From contig NZ_LR738724.1 of assembly GCF_902702775.1 (NCBI RefSeq), forward strand, positions 1,860,001-1,924,000: a stretch of DNA of 64,000 bases, in the 5' to 3' direction. Under the pieces are notes generated by a model. It saw only the letters and a program-made list of their open reading frames with translations. It did no database searches and had not been told where the DNA came from. Position numbers and translations under genes: made by a program. Shown one piece after another: positions 55,996-64,000 of this stretch. Each line of letters begins with the position of its first letter. Position 1 is the stretch's first letter. Source of the stretch: Streptococcus suis. GTDB lineage: Bacteria > Bacillota > Bacilli > Lactobacillales > Streptococcaceae.

Positions 55996-58215
55996 TTATT
56001 TCTTTTCAACCTTGTGGAATTTGAATTCACCAAAGTTGTTATCTTTTTTCTCTTTGTTGTCTTTATGACGGCGTGGTCTGTCAGAACGCTCGCGTTTTTC
56101 TGGCTCCACATAACCTTCTGGTTTTGGAAGAAGAGCCTTCATAGAAGCGTCAATACGTCCTTTATCATCAATCTTGATGACTTTAACATCGACAATATCG
56201 CCGATTTCAACTAGGTCTTCTGGTTTATTGACACGAGTCCAAGCCATTTCAGAAACGTGGACCAGGGCATCTGTCTTGTCAAAGAGGTTGACAAAGGCAC
56301 CGAATTTCTCCAAACGGACAACTTTTGCCTGGAAGACTTCGTCCACTTTTGCCTCACGAACAAGGCCTGCGATGATTTCCTTGGTCCGCTCAATCGCATC
56401 GCGATCTGGTGAGAAGATCGCCACAAGACCGTCTTCGTCAATATCGATTTTCACGCCAGTTTCTGCAATAATCTTATCGATGGTTTCGCCACCCTTACCG
56501 ATAACAATCTTGATCTTATCTATATCAATCTTGATAGTGTCAATCTTCGGTGCAGTTGGTGCCAAGTCAGGACGAACTTCTGGGATTGTCGCTTCGATGA
56601 CATCAAGGATTTCAAAACGTGCCTTCTTAGCTTGTGCCAAGGCTTCTTCCAAGATTTGCGGTGTGATACCATCGATCTTGATGTCCATTTGAAGGGCTGT
56701 GATGCCGTCACGAGTACCCGCCACCTTGAAGTCCATGTCACCAAAGTGATCCTCAAGACCTTGAATATCGGTCAAGACAGTGTAGTTGGTACCGTCTGAA
56801 ATCAGACCCATGGCAATCCCTGCAACTGGTGCCTTGATTGGCACACCACCTGCCATAAGGGCAAGGGTACCAGCTGTGATAGAAGCCTGCGATGAAGAAC
56901 CGTTTGATTCCAAGACTTCTGCTACCAAGCGGATAGCGTAAGGGAAGTCTTCCAAGCTAGGTAGAACTTGCTCGAGAGCACGCTCACCAAGGGCACCGTG
57001 ACCGATCTCACGACGGCCAGGTGCACCGTAGCGACCAGTTGAGCCCACTGAATATTGTGGGAAGTTGTAATGGTGCAAGAAGCGTTTCTTGTACTCGTCG
57101 TCCAATCCGTCGATGATTTGAGTTTCACCCATTGGGGCCAAGGTCAAGACAGAAAGAGCTTGCGTTTGACCACGGGTAAAGAGACCTGAGCCATGAACGT
57201 TTGGCAAGAAGTCCACTTCTGCGTCCAGCGGACGAATTTCATCCACACGACGACCGTCTGGGCGGACCTTGTCTTCTGTAATCAAACGACGAACTTCTGC
57301 GTGCTCCATGAGTTCCAAGATTTCATGGACATCCCGCATGATGCGGTCGAATTCTTCGTGTTCAGCATATTTTTCTTCGTAGGCTGCGATGACGGTCTCA
57401 CGCACCGCATTGGTCGCATCTTCACGGGCCAATTTTTCTTCTACCTGCACCGCTTTTTTCAAATCGTCATTGTAAGCTGCGACAATCTCAGCCTGCAATT
57501 CTGGGTCCACTTGAAGAAGTTCCACATCTGCCTTTTCCTTGCCGACTGCTGCCACGATTTGATTTTGGAAGTCAAGGAGTTCTTGAATAGCCTCATGACC
57601 TTTGAGGAGTGCTTCCAACATGATGTCTTCTGACAATTCTTTGGCACCAGACTCTACCATGTTGATGGCGTCCTTGTTACCAGCTACTGTCAAGTCAAGG
57701 AGAGACTCTTCCATCTGAGCCTTGTCAGGGTTGATGATGAGTTCACCATTGACATAACCGACCTGGACACCTGCGATTGGACCGTTGAATGGGATGTCTG
57801 AGATTGCCAATGCCAATGAAGAACCAAACATGGCTGCCATTGGAGCAGAGGCATCTGGATCGTAAGAAAGAACTGTGTTGATGACTTGAACTTCGTTACG
57901 GAAGCCTTCCGCAAACATTGGACGAATCGGACGGTCAATCAAACGAGCTGTCAAGGTCGCATCGGTTGACGGACGGCCTTCACGCTTCATCCAGCCACCT
58001 GGGAATTTCCCAGCAGCGTACATTTTCTCTTCATAGTTGACTTGGAGTGGGAAGAAATCACCCGTTGCCATTTTCTTGGACATAACTGCCGCTGTAAGGA
58101 CTGTTGAGTCGCCATAGCGAACAACAACCGCACCATTGGCTTGTTTGGCAACCTGGCCAGTTTCAACGACTAGTTTCTTGCCAGCAAAAACCGTTTCAAA
58201 TACTTGTTTTGACAT
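55996..58215 (-). CDS. pnp: Polyribonucleotide nucleotidyltransferase (PNPase)
   Basis: 739 residues: two RNase PH domains ([31 protein letters not shown] and [15 protein letters not shown]), KH domain ([16 protein letters not shown]) and C-terminal S1 domain ([13 protein letters not shown]), with a charged tail. 3'-5' phosphorolytic exoribonuclease of the degradosome. Separate from cysE by 53 bp. Confidence 0.96.
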   Translation of the reverse strand: MSKQVFETVFAGKKLVVETGQVAKQANGAVVVRYGDSTVLTAAVMSKKMATGDFFPLQVNYEEKMYAAGKFPGGWMKREGRPSTDATLTARLIDRPIRPMFAEGFRNEVQVINTVLSYDPDASAPMAAMFGSSLALAISDIPFNGPIAGVQVGYVNGELIINPDKAQMEESLLDLTVAGNKDAINMVESGAKELSEDIMLEALLKGHEAIQELLDFQNQIVAAVGKEKADVELLQVDPELQAEIVAAYNDDLKKAVQVEEKLAREDATNAVRETVIAAYEEKYAEHEEFDRIMRDVHEILELMEHAEVRRLITEDKVRPDGRRVDEIRPLDAEVDFLPNVHGSGLFTRGQTQALSVLTLAPMGETQIIDGLDDEYKKRFLHHYNFPQYSVGSTGRYGAPGRREIGHGALGERALEQVLPSLEDFPYAIRLVAEVLESNGSSSQASITAGTLALMAGGVPIKAPVAGIAMGLISDGTNYTVLTDIQGLEDHFGDMDFKVAGTRDGITALQMDIKIDGITPQILEEALAQAKKARFEILDVIEATIPEVRPDLAPTAPKIDTIKIDIDKIKIVIGKGGETIDKIIAETGVKIDIDEDGLVAIFSPDRDAIERTKEIIAGLVREAKVDEVFQAKVVRLEKFGAFVNLFDKTDALVHVSEMAWTRVNKPEDLVEIGDIVDVKVIKIDDKGRIDASMKALLPKPEGYVEPEKRERSDRPRRHKDNKEKKDNNFGEFKFHKVEKK

Positions 58216-58428
58216 GAATTGTCTCCTATTTTTTCTGAAATTTTTCTTGCGTGTTTTCTACAAAAGACAATCAAACAAGCTTGTTTCACTCTCTTTTGCA
58301 CAAAACCACGCATACTTTTTATTTTATCATATTTGACGGAAAATGTGGGGAATTGAGGAAGGAATTTGAGGGAAAATCTAACCTGCTATATAAACAACCG
58401 AACGAATCAAATACTCTTCAATCAAACG

Positions 58429-58457
58429 AAGAACACCCAGCTTTTCTGAGTGTTCTT
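58429..58457. terminator. Hairpin after the toxin gene
   Basis: 12-bp stem AAGAACACTCAG / CTGGGTGTTCTT (one G-T pair), T-rich on both sides, more so on the plus strand. Confidence 0.6.
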
Positions 58458-58466
58458 TTGTGTATT

Positions 58467-58802
58467 CTATTTGAACAATCTCATATAGTCGCTCTTGCTT
58501 GCGACAAGATAGCGAACGTTTACGACCTTTTGTGCTTCATCAATGTTATAAATAGCTATATAATCCTTTTTGATTGGTAGTCCTCGCGTCAGCTGACCTG
58601 GGACTAGCTGTCCCTTTTTAGAGCGTTCATCTACGTTAAAACCCCGCTCTGGGAAAATTTCAAGGCTTCTAAGTCCTGCTATTAGCTCTTGGATTTTTTT
58701 GTCCGCAGCATCAGGGCTTTTTAGTTCTTCCCTAATGTAGCTGCGAATGTCAGCTAGTTCCTCATATATAGCTAGAGGTAGGTTTACTTGGTACTTATCC
58801 AA
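58467..58802 (-). CDS. RelE/ParE-family toxin
   Basis: 111 residues: YQVNLPLAIYEELADIRSYIREEL, then AGLRSLEIFPERGF and KDYIAIYNIDEAQKVVNVRYL, the alpha-beta fold of ParE/RelE toxins, which block ribosomes or gyrase. The frame opens earlier, but a TTG at 58802, overlapping the antitoxin stop (GGATAAG), fits best; GGAG lies 10 nt upstream. Paired with the gene at 58795-59082. Confidence 0.8.
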   Translation of the reverse strand: MDKYQVNLPLAIYEELADIRSYIREELKSPDAADKKIQELIAGLRSLEIFPERGFNVDERSKKGQLVPGQLTRGLPIKKDYIAIYNIDEAQKVVNVRYLVASKSDYMRLFK

Positions 58803-59082
58803 AGAGCTTGGTCTCCATTTCGTCCAATGATAGATAGTTGCCCGCATTCATTTCAGCTACATTTTTCATCACTTCTGCTTGCAGTTCGGCAAATAGTCGC
58901 TCTTTTTCCAGTTCTTCTTCACTTTTAAGCCCAATTTCTCCTGTTACTACAATATTTTTGAGAAACAGGTTGAGAGCTTGAGTCATGGTCATATTTTGAC
59001 TTGCCAAGACCACTTTTGCTTCTTCTACAAGTGATTTTTCTGATTGAAAGTTAATCAATTTCTTTTTAGCTGTTAAGGCCAT
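58795..59082 (-). CDS. RelB/DinJ-like antitoxin
   Basis: 95 residues. NFQSEKSLVEEAKVVLASQNMTMTQALNLFL is a ribbon-helix-helix RelB/DinJ motif; the acidic C-terminus would wrap the toxin. Translationally coupled to the toxin gene. Presumably autoregulates the pair from its own promoter. Confidence 0.82.
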   Translation of the reverse strand: MALTAKKKLINFQSEKSLVEEAKVVLASQNMTMTQALNLFLKNIVVTGEIGLKSEEELEKERLFAELQAEVMKNVAEMNAGNYLSLDEMETKLFG

Positions 59083-59258
59083 AAGATGGTACCTCTTTAT
59101 ATTTTTCTTTATTTTAATCTTTATATCTCAAAAAATCAATCCTTAACCCCAAACAACACACTTTTTCCGAAAAACTTAATCCTTTTGAATTGTTAACACG
59201 AATTGCATTCGCTCCACCTCCAACAGCCTAAAAACTCGGAAAAAAGAAAACGGGAAAA
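59083..59258. other. AT-rich intergenic stretch upstream of the antitoxin
   Basis: No gene supported on either strand. Must contain the toxin-antitoxin promoter; no operator dyad stood out. Confidence 0.4.
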
Positions 59259-59264
59259 CAAAAA

Positions 59265-59281
59265 AGCCTGAAAAACAGGCT
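59265..59281 (-). terminator. Terminator of rpsO
   Basis: AGCCTG / CAGGCT stem with 5-nt loop and TTTTTTGTTTT on the minus strand. Confidence 0.8.
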
Positions 59282-59395
59282 CTTTCTGAATTGAACTCGA
59301 ACGAAAATCCTAGTGAAAAAGATAGATTGCCTTGCGACGAGTCGCTGTGACAATCTCCTATTTTCATACGGATTTTTTGCGTTCTCGTATCTTGA

Positions 59396-59665
59396 TTAAC
59401 GACGGAGTCCGAGTGAGTGAATCAATTCACGGTAACGGTTTACGTCTGTGCGGCGTAGGTATGCCAACAAGTTACGACGGCGACCGATTTTTTTCATCAA
59501 ACCACGGTAAGTTGCGTGGTCTTTTTTGTGTTGTTTGATGTGGTCGTTAAGGTGGTTGATTTCCCAAGTAAGTACTGCTACTTGTACTTCAACTGAACCT
59601 GTGTCGCCTTCATGACGAGCATATTGTGCCATGATTTCATTTTTTTTCTCTTTTGAGATTGCCAT
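59396..59665 (-). CDS. rpsO: 30S ribosomal protein S15
   Basis: 89 residues, full length: [44 protein letters not shown]. Primary 16S rRNA-binding protein. Single-gene unit with its own promoter. Confidence 0.97.
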   Translation of the reverse strand: MAISKEKKNEIMAQYARHEGDTGSVEVQVAVLTWEINHLNDHIKQHKKDHATYRGLMKKIGRRRNLLAYLRRTDVNRYRELIHSLGLRR

Positions 59666-59758
59666 GATATGTTCTCCTTTGTTTTGAGCCTAATCCGAGT
59701 GACAGGTTGGCGACCTGCAACCAAGAAAAAGCTAGATTTGTCCTTTTGGACCTTAACC

Positions 59759-59787
59759 ATTCTATCAAGGAATAGCTCTTTTGTCAA
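59759..59787 (-). promoter_or_regulatory. rpsO promoter
   Basis: Minus strand TTGACA, 17-bp spacer, TAGAAT. Confidence 0.85.
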
Positions 59788-59831
59788 CTGATTTAAGAAA
59801 TAGCTGAGCTGCTCTGCTATTTTCAAAAAAA

Positions 59832-59849
59832 GCCAGCCGAAGCTGACTT
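59832..59849 (-). terminator. Terminator of the uracil permease gene
   Basis: AGTCAGC / GCTGGCT stem with a TTCG tetraloop and seven T on the minus strand. Confidence 0.88.
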
Positions 59850-59867
59850 TCTGCTTGTATATCACAT

Positions 59868-61145
59868 TTACTCAGCCTTTTCTGCTTTTGGCAAGATAAG
59901 ATTGAGGATAATACCTACAATGGCTGAGAGGGCTGTACCTGAAAGGGTAATAGCACCGATGTTGAGAACTGCACCACCAAGACCCAATACCAGCATTGAG
60001 CTTGCAATAATCAGGTTGCGGACTTGACCGAAATCAACACGGCTTTCAATCAAAACTTTCAAACCGTTTGAGGCGATAACACCGTAAAGTAAGATAGACA
60101 TACCACCAAGAACGGCACTTGGAATAGTTGAGATAAGGGCTGTAAATTTACCCAAGAATGAGAAGGCAATGGCAATCAGGGCTGCGTTACGGATAACGGA
60201 TACTGATGCGATGCGAGTCATACCGATAACCCCTGTATTTTCACCATAAGTCGTGTTAGCAGGTCCACCGATAAAGGCAGATACAGCAGTCGCTACACCA
60301 TCTCCAATCAAGGTACGGCTGAGGCCTGGGTCTTTCAAGAACTGGCGGCCGCAGATTTGGCTGAGAACGGTGTGGTCACCGATATGCTCAGCTACTGTTA
60401 CAACAGCAATTGGTAAGATAGCAATCATTTCTGGACCGAAGTAGAAATTGTACGACTTGAAGGCACCTGTTTCAAATGGTAGGTAGAAACCTGGTAATTC
60501 AAACCAAGCTGCTTCCAGAACAGGTGTGAAGTCAACCAAACCAAGACAGAGGGCAATCACGTAACCACCGATGATGGCAATCAAGAAAGGAACAATCTTG
60601 GCGAAGCCTTTCCCTTTGGTATTGACAAAAGCAGCAATCAAGAAGGTTGCAATCGCCACGACGACGTTTTTCCAGTCGCCGTCTGCGACGAAGCCTGCTG
60701 AAATCACGGCAGAGTTGGCAAGACCCAGACCGATGACGATAATCATTGGACCGATGACAATCGGTGGCAAGAGGCTGTCAATCCACTTAGTACCGATAAC
60801 TTTGACAAGTGCAGCGATCAACACGTAAATCAAGCCGACGAAGAGAATACCAGTCTGAGCTGCCGACACATCACCACCCATTTCCTTGATAGCAAGGGCC
60901 ATAGCTGATATATAGGCAAAGGAAGAACCTAGGTAAACCGGAACCTTAAACTGTGTCGCTACTTGGTAAATCAAGGTCCCGACACCTGATGCGAAGAGGG
61001 CAACCGATACGGGCATACCGAGAATCAGCGGCACCAAAATCGTCGCACCAAACATAGCAAACACGTGCTGGAAACTCAACAAAATCCCTTGAAGCGGTGC
61101 TGGTTTCTCATGGACATCAAACAAAAGATTGGCTTTTGTACTCAT
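59868..61145 (-). CDS. NCS2-family uracil permease
   Basis: 425 residues, about 14 membrane helices. LSFQHVFAMFGATILVPLI near 25 and the transport signature EHIGDHTVLSQICGR, with GGPANTTYGENTGVIGMTR, match UraA/PyrP uracil-proton symporters. ATG 61145 follows GGGAG by 5 nt; the longer frame enters the structured leader. Likely regulated by PyrR attenuation. Confidence 0.92.
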   Translation of the reverse strand: MSTKANLLFDVHEKPAPLQGILLSFQHVFAMFGATILVPLILGMPVSVALFASGVGTLIYQVATQFKVPVYLGSSFAYISAMALAIKEMGGDVSAAQTGILFVGLIYVLIAALVKVIGTKWIDSLLPPIVIGPMIIVIGLGLANSAVISAGFVADGDWKNVVVAIATFLIAAFVNTKGKGFAKIVPFLIAIIGGYVIALCLGLVDFTPVLEAAWFELPGFYLPFETGAFKSYNFYFGPEMIAILPIAVVTVAEHIGDHTVLSQICGRQFLKDPGLSRTLIGDGVATAVSAFIGGPANTTYGENTGVIGMTRIASVSVIRNAALIAIAFSFLGKFTALISTIPSAVLGGMSILLYGVIASNGLKVLIESRVDFGQVRNLIIASSMLVLGLGGAVLNIGAITLSGTALSAIVGIILNLILPKAEKAE

Positions 61146-61157
61146 AAATCTCCCATT

Positions 61158-61262
61158 CTGGGTACACAAAAAGACCCAGACTTTCTAAATATACATAGTC
61201 ATAGGCCCTTAATAATTTTTCCTGTTGTCTTTCTCACCTCACGGGATGAGTTTAAAAACCTA
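61158..61262 (-). promoter_or_regulatory. PyrR-type RNA leader of the uracil permease gene
   Basis: The leader has CTCA-TCCCGTGAGG-TGAG, close to the conserved PyrR-binding anti-antiterminator hairpin, followed by a further hairpin CTGGGT/ACCCAG with TCTTTTTG near the gene. Binding of PyrR with UMP would reduce permease expression. Assigned by eye. Confidence 0.6.
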
Positions 61263-61272
61263 CGCTTTTGGT

Positions 61273-61301
61273 ATTGTAACATAAGCCCTTACTTTTGGCA
61301 A
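61273..61301 (-). promoter_or_regulatory. Promoter of the uracil permease gene
   Basis: Minus strand TTGCCA, 17-bp spacer, TACAAT, upstream of the PyrR-type leader. Confidence 0.85.
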
Positions 61302-61363
61302 GAGATTTTTTTATTTTTTGTTCTCTTAGGAAAATGGCAGAGCGGGGATAAGAACTCCATTGC

Positions 61364-61837
61364 TTATTCAAGTTCATCTACCAGCTCTTTTTCCATCTGC
61401 TTCTGACGGTACTTATTCGCCCAAGAGAGAAGATTCGCCAGCAAGAAAATGAGACCTGTGATAGAAAGAAAGAATATCAAAATCACCACCCAAAAATGCC
61501 AATCCCAGATGCCAGTATAATGCTGTCCATAGGTCTGGTAGTTGGTCCAAGCCATTACAATCGTTGTCCCTGCAATCACCCCTCCTAAGTAAAGGTAAGC
61601 CTGCCAAGTAGTTCCTCTTTCCATATCAAGCCCCTTCCTCCAATAACCGTAAAAGAGATAGACTGAAACGACCAACATGGCAATCAGTTCAAAAACATAG
61701 GTATCAAACGGCCATTTTAATACCAGACTTTTGATGAGAAATGAGAGAGGCAAAAGAATATTCATTGTCCTGCCCACCCAGGCAAAGACTTGGTTTTCTT
61801 CTTGTTGAACACGTTCATCAGTCACAATTTTTTTCAT
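61364..61837 (-). CDS. Integral membrane protein (DUF6773-like)
   Basis: 157 residues with four membrane helices (NILLPLSFLIKSLVL, LIAMLVVSVYLFYGYW, YLGGVIAGTTIVMAW, VVILIFFLSITGLIFLLA). Overlaps the small XRE regulator upstream, a pairing common in Firmicutes where the regulator controls the membrane protein. Function unknown. Confidence 0.75.
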   Translation of the reverse strand: MKKIVTDERVQQEENQVFAWVGRTMNILLPLSFLIKSLVLKWPFDTYVFELIAMLVVSVYLFYGYWRKGLDMERGTTWQAYLYLGGVIAGTTIVMAWTNYQTYGQHYTGIWDWHFWVVILIFFLSITGLIFLLANLLSWANKYRQKQMEKELVDELE

Positions 61838-62036
61838 CAGTTGGTTCCTCCCAAAATAATTGATCTAAACTTTTTCCTAAGCAGTGGCAAATCGATAGAC
61901 AAAGACTTAGACTAGGATTGTATTTCCCTGCTTCAATCAGACCGATGGTCTGGCGGGTCACTCCAATAGCATCTGCCAGATCCCCTTGGGTCATATCTTT
62001 TTCCACACGCGCCAACTTTAACCGAAGATTTTTCAT
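61818..62036 (-). CDS. Small XRE-family transcriptional regulator
   Basis: 72 residues, almost entirely a helix-turn-helix (MTQGDLADAIGVTRQTIGLIE, NPSLSLCLSICHCLGKSLDQLFW), like YozG/Cro-type regulators. Translationally coupled to the membrane protein gene. Confidence 0.88.
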   Translation of the reverse strand: MKNLRLKLARVEKDMTQGDLADAIGVTRQTIGLIEAGKYNPSLSLCLSICHCLGKSLDQLFWEEPTDEKNCD

Positions 62037-62189
62037 GCCATAGCCATCCTCCTGTGCATTTTTATAACCTTATTATACACTATATTTTCCAATTCGCAAT
62101 ATATAAATTGCATTTTGTTTGGTTTTTTTACAAAAAAAGAAGACAATATTGCCTTCGTAATATACGTACATATTCAGGTATTACTCTCC

Positions 62190-62699
62190 CTACTCCACAC
62201 TCTTAATCCGTTTCTTAATCTTCTGACCAAACTCCATCATTCTCCGCTTTTCCTCCGGCCAGATTTTGGTCACGCGGTCAACAGCAATTATGAAGATGAT
62301 TACCGCAGCATAGTCCTTGGCTTTTTCAATCAGACCAACACTTTCAGCAACTACTAAAAGTAGATAGAATGTGAATAAAATAGTTCGTTTGGGTAATGCC
62401 ATCAAAAACTCAATCCCTGCCTTATAGCCCAGATAAATCTGCCGATTAAGCCCTTTAGCCTTTTCCAAACGACGATTGAGAAAGGCACGAATCCGCTTGT
62501 AAAACCAATCCGAAGTCAGAAAAAGTGATTGGGCACCAATTACAATCAAAGAAACATTATTGGCATGTTCTTCCTTAAGCCCAAGCGCTCTAGTCACAAC
62601 GTAGGTCCAATCACCATTATCAATACAGATAAAAATAGTAAAGTAAACAACCGCTCCCGCTACTATAACAAGGGGAAGGGCACGGATATATTTCAACAT
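62190..62699 (-). CDS. Hypothetical membrane protein
   Basis: 169 residues, three to four hydrophobic segments ([62 protein letters not shown]) and a basic C-terminus ending KIKKRIKSVE. ATG 62699 has GAGAGG 7 nt upstream. No family recognised. Confidence 0.7.
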   Translation of the reverse strand: MLKYIRALPLVIVAGAVVYFTIFICIDNGDWTYVVTRALGLKEEHANNVSLIVIGAQSLFLTSDWFYKRIRAFLNRRLEKAKGLNRQIYLGYKAGIEFLMALPKRTILFTFYLLLVVAESVGLIEKAKDYAAVIIFIIAVDRVTKIWPEEKRRMMEFGQKIKKRIKSVE

Positions 62700-63060
62700 A
62701 TAATAACCTCTCTTGGACAAATCTTAGAACCTATATTCATAAACAAAGTGTCCTTATGCAAGAAATCGTTTTTGCTCATCAAGGCAATTTTTTGAAGGAA
62801 TACTTGACTCTATCATCATTTAGTCTCACTTCATTGCTTCGACGAGTAAAAAGCTCCTGTGGCTGTTTTCGCCTACCACCTAATTGGTCAGGAATTTCCT
62901 TTCCTTATCTCCAACTTCAAACACTCCAATGGAAGCTATGAATTGTGAACACAGGTTCTTATATATATTGTAATATGTTATACCAAATACGGTCAAGCAG
63001 GGGCTAGAATTTCAGATACGACAACTGTACATCCTTAGCATTTTTTACTTACCCTAAAAA
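62700..63060. other. Intergenic region with a degenerate copy of an inverted-repeat element
   Basis: No gene supported. About 62880-62925 matches part of the 46.1-46.4 kb element (CTTATCTCCAACTTCAAACA then CTCCAATGGA), so a decayed copy lies here; its terminal repeats are not visible. The 61-residue plus-strand ORF crosses this repeat and is probably spurious. Confidence 0.5.
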
Positions 63061-63063
63061 AAA

Positions 63064-63090
63064 GAAGAAGAACACAAATGGACCTTCTTC
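63064..63090 (-). terminator. Terminator of the xanthine permease gene
   Basis: GAAGAAGG...CTTCTTC hairpin with eight T on the minus strand, about 35 bp after the stop. Confidence 0.75.
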
Positions 63091-63123
63091 TCTTTTCATC
63101 TAAGTAAGCTAATAAAATAACTC

Positions 63124-64000
63124 TTATTTTTCCTCTTTTAACACCAGATTTAATACCAAGGCAGCCAAGGTCCCTGTTGAAATACCTGATGAGAAGACCA
63201 TTTGAAGTGCTGATGGAAGATGGCTTAACAATTCTGGACGAACGGTCACTCCAATCCCAAGCGCAAAAGCAATAGAGATAATCAAGAGCTCACGGTCCCC
63301 AATTTTAACCGTTGCAAGTGTCTTAATCCCTTGGGCAGCAACCAAACCGAACATGATAATTCCAACACCACCAAGAACAGGCTGCGGCATGATGGAAATC
63401 AAGGCTGATAATTTGGGAAAGACACCAAGTAGGGTCAAGATAATACCTGCTAAAATCATGACATGACGACTGGCAACTTTTGTCAAAGTAATGAGGCCAA
63501 CGTTTTGTGAGAAGGCTGTATTTGGACCAGCCCCAAAAATACCGGCAATTAAGGAACCAACTCCGTCTGCCAGAACACCATTTGCCGCCCGCTCAGAAGA
63601 AATCTTTTGATTTGAGGCTTCTCCAATGGCCATCATAATCCCCACCGTTCCAATCAAGGATACAACATAGGCCGGGATGAAGGCTAGAATAGAAGATAGG
63701 TCAAATTTTACACCGTAATGGAAAATTTTAGGAAGAGCAAACCAGGCTGCCTCTCCAACAGCAGACATGTCTACTTTTCCAAGCAGAATACAGAGGACAT
63801 ATCCAAAGACCATCCCAAAGAAGACTGACGCTGTTTTCAACATTCCTTTACCATAATGATTCAATGCCAGAGTAAAGACCAAGACGATAAAGGCAATACC
63901 GATATTTTCAACTGAAGCATAGTCTGAAGCGCCAGCTCCACCAGCTGCCCAGTCCATACTTACTGGCATGAGGGTAATACCGATGAGGGATACAACAGTC
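63124..64000 (-). CDS. pbuX: Xanthine permease (NCS2), C-terminal part, cut by window edge
   Basis: About 290 residues visible of an NCS2 purine permease. GAGPNTAFSQNVGLITLTKVASRH is the family signature around the substrate site, and PQPVLGGVGIIMFGLVAAQGIKTL follows; the sequence fits PbuX-type xanthine transporters rather than the uracil permease at 59.9 kb. The frame is open to the right edge (TVVSLIGITLMPVSMDW), so the internal ATG at 63969 is not the start. Confidence 0.88.
   Translation of the reverse strand, partial: TVVSLIGITLMPVSMDWAAGGAGASDYASVENIGIAFIVLVFTLALNHYGKGMLKTASVFFGMVFGYVLCILLGKVDMSAVGEAAWFALPKIFHYGVKFDLSSILAFIPAYVVSLIGTVGIMMAIGEASNQKISSERAANGVLADGVGSLIAGIFGAGPNTAFSQNVGLITLTKVASRHVMILAGIILTLLGVFPKLSALISIMPQPVLGGVGIIMFGLVAAQGIKTLATVKIGDRELLIISIAFALGIGVTVRPELLSHLPSALQMVFSSGISTGTLAALVLNLVLKEEK

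Noticed and set aside
62756..62941. 61-residue plus-strand ORF
   Set aside because: Overlaps the decayed inverted-repeat sequence; composition not protein-like.

Overview
The window looks like a low-GC Streptococcus chromosome, most likely Streptococcus suis or a close relative. This rests on the gene content (serine-rich-repeat adhesin with its glycosyltransferases, MsmK, LPXTG GH85 endoglycosidase, the rplM-rpsI and pnp-cysE-cysS-mrnC neighbourhoods) and on gene layout; no database search was possible. Most genes lie on the minus strand. No tRNA, rRNA or CRISPR was recognised.

Region 1 (1-12.3 kb): a serine-rich-repeat glycoprotein (SRRP) adhesin gene that enters the window on its 3' side, with a single-base deletion in its repeats near 1598. 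A dead 3' fragment of another SRRP gene (cell-wall anchor with stops) lies just upstream, followed by a cluster of glycosyltransferases (two GT2, a DUF1792/GT2 fusion, a Gtf3-like enzyme, a pyruvyltransferase-family protein and a GT8) that probably decorate the adhesin. No accessory Sec gene lies in the window.

Region 2 (13.06-23.24 kb): a roughly 10 kb island at the 3' end of rpsI. It is flanked by 50-nt imperfect direct repeats (43 of 50 identical), and the distal copy still encodes the last residues of ribosomal protein S9 and is followed by a terminator. There is no recognisable integrase. Cargo: a restriction-modification-like pair in which the SAM-binding half of an adenine methyltransferase (22.3-23.0 kb) and its catalytic half, fused to DUF4145, a possible GIY-YIG nuclease and an SF2 helicase (17.9-22.3 kb), are separate genes; an operon of an unknown protein, an XRE-ImmA/IrrE protein and an AlbA_2/ATPase protein; and an unknown gene preceded by 21 perfect copies of a 10-bp repeat. 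This is the best candidate for an undescribed defence system.

Region 3 (23.2-29.4 kb): rpsI-rplM with an L13-type leader and promoter, a GNAT pseudogene broken by a miniature inverted-repeat element and a nonsense codon, degV, yacP/rae1 and rlmB, then three plus-strand membrane protein genes, one behind a perfect operator-like dyad.

Region 4 (29.6-53.1 kb): a complete host N-glycan foraging locus. A cell-wall GH85 endoglycosidase releases glycans; GH92, GH125 and GH38 mannosidases and a GH20 hexosaminidase trim them; a ROK kinase may phosphorylate a released sugar; a CUT1 ABC transporter (NgtS/P1/P2-like) imports glycans with MsmK as ATPase; a YesM/YesN two-component system, YesL and a PucR-type protein probably regulate it. 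It sits between mrnC and rlmB, genes that I recall lying close together in many streptococci.

Region 5 (53.3-64 kb): housekeeping genes (mrnC, cysS, cysE, pnp, rpsO), a RelB/ParE-type toxin-antitoxin pair, an NCS2 uracil permease with a PyrR-type leader, a small XRE/membrane-protein operon, a membrane protein and the 3' part of a xanthine permease gene running off the right edge.
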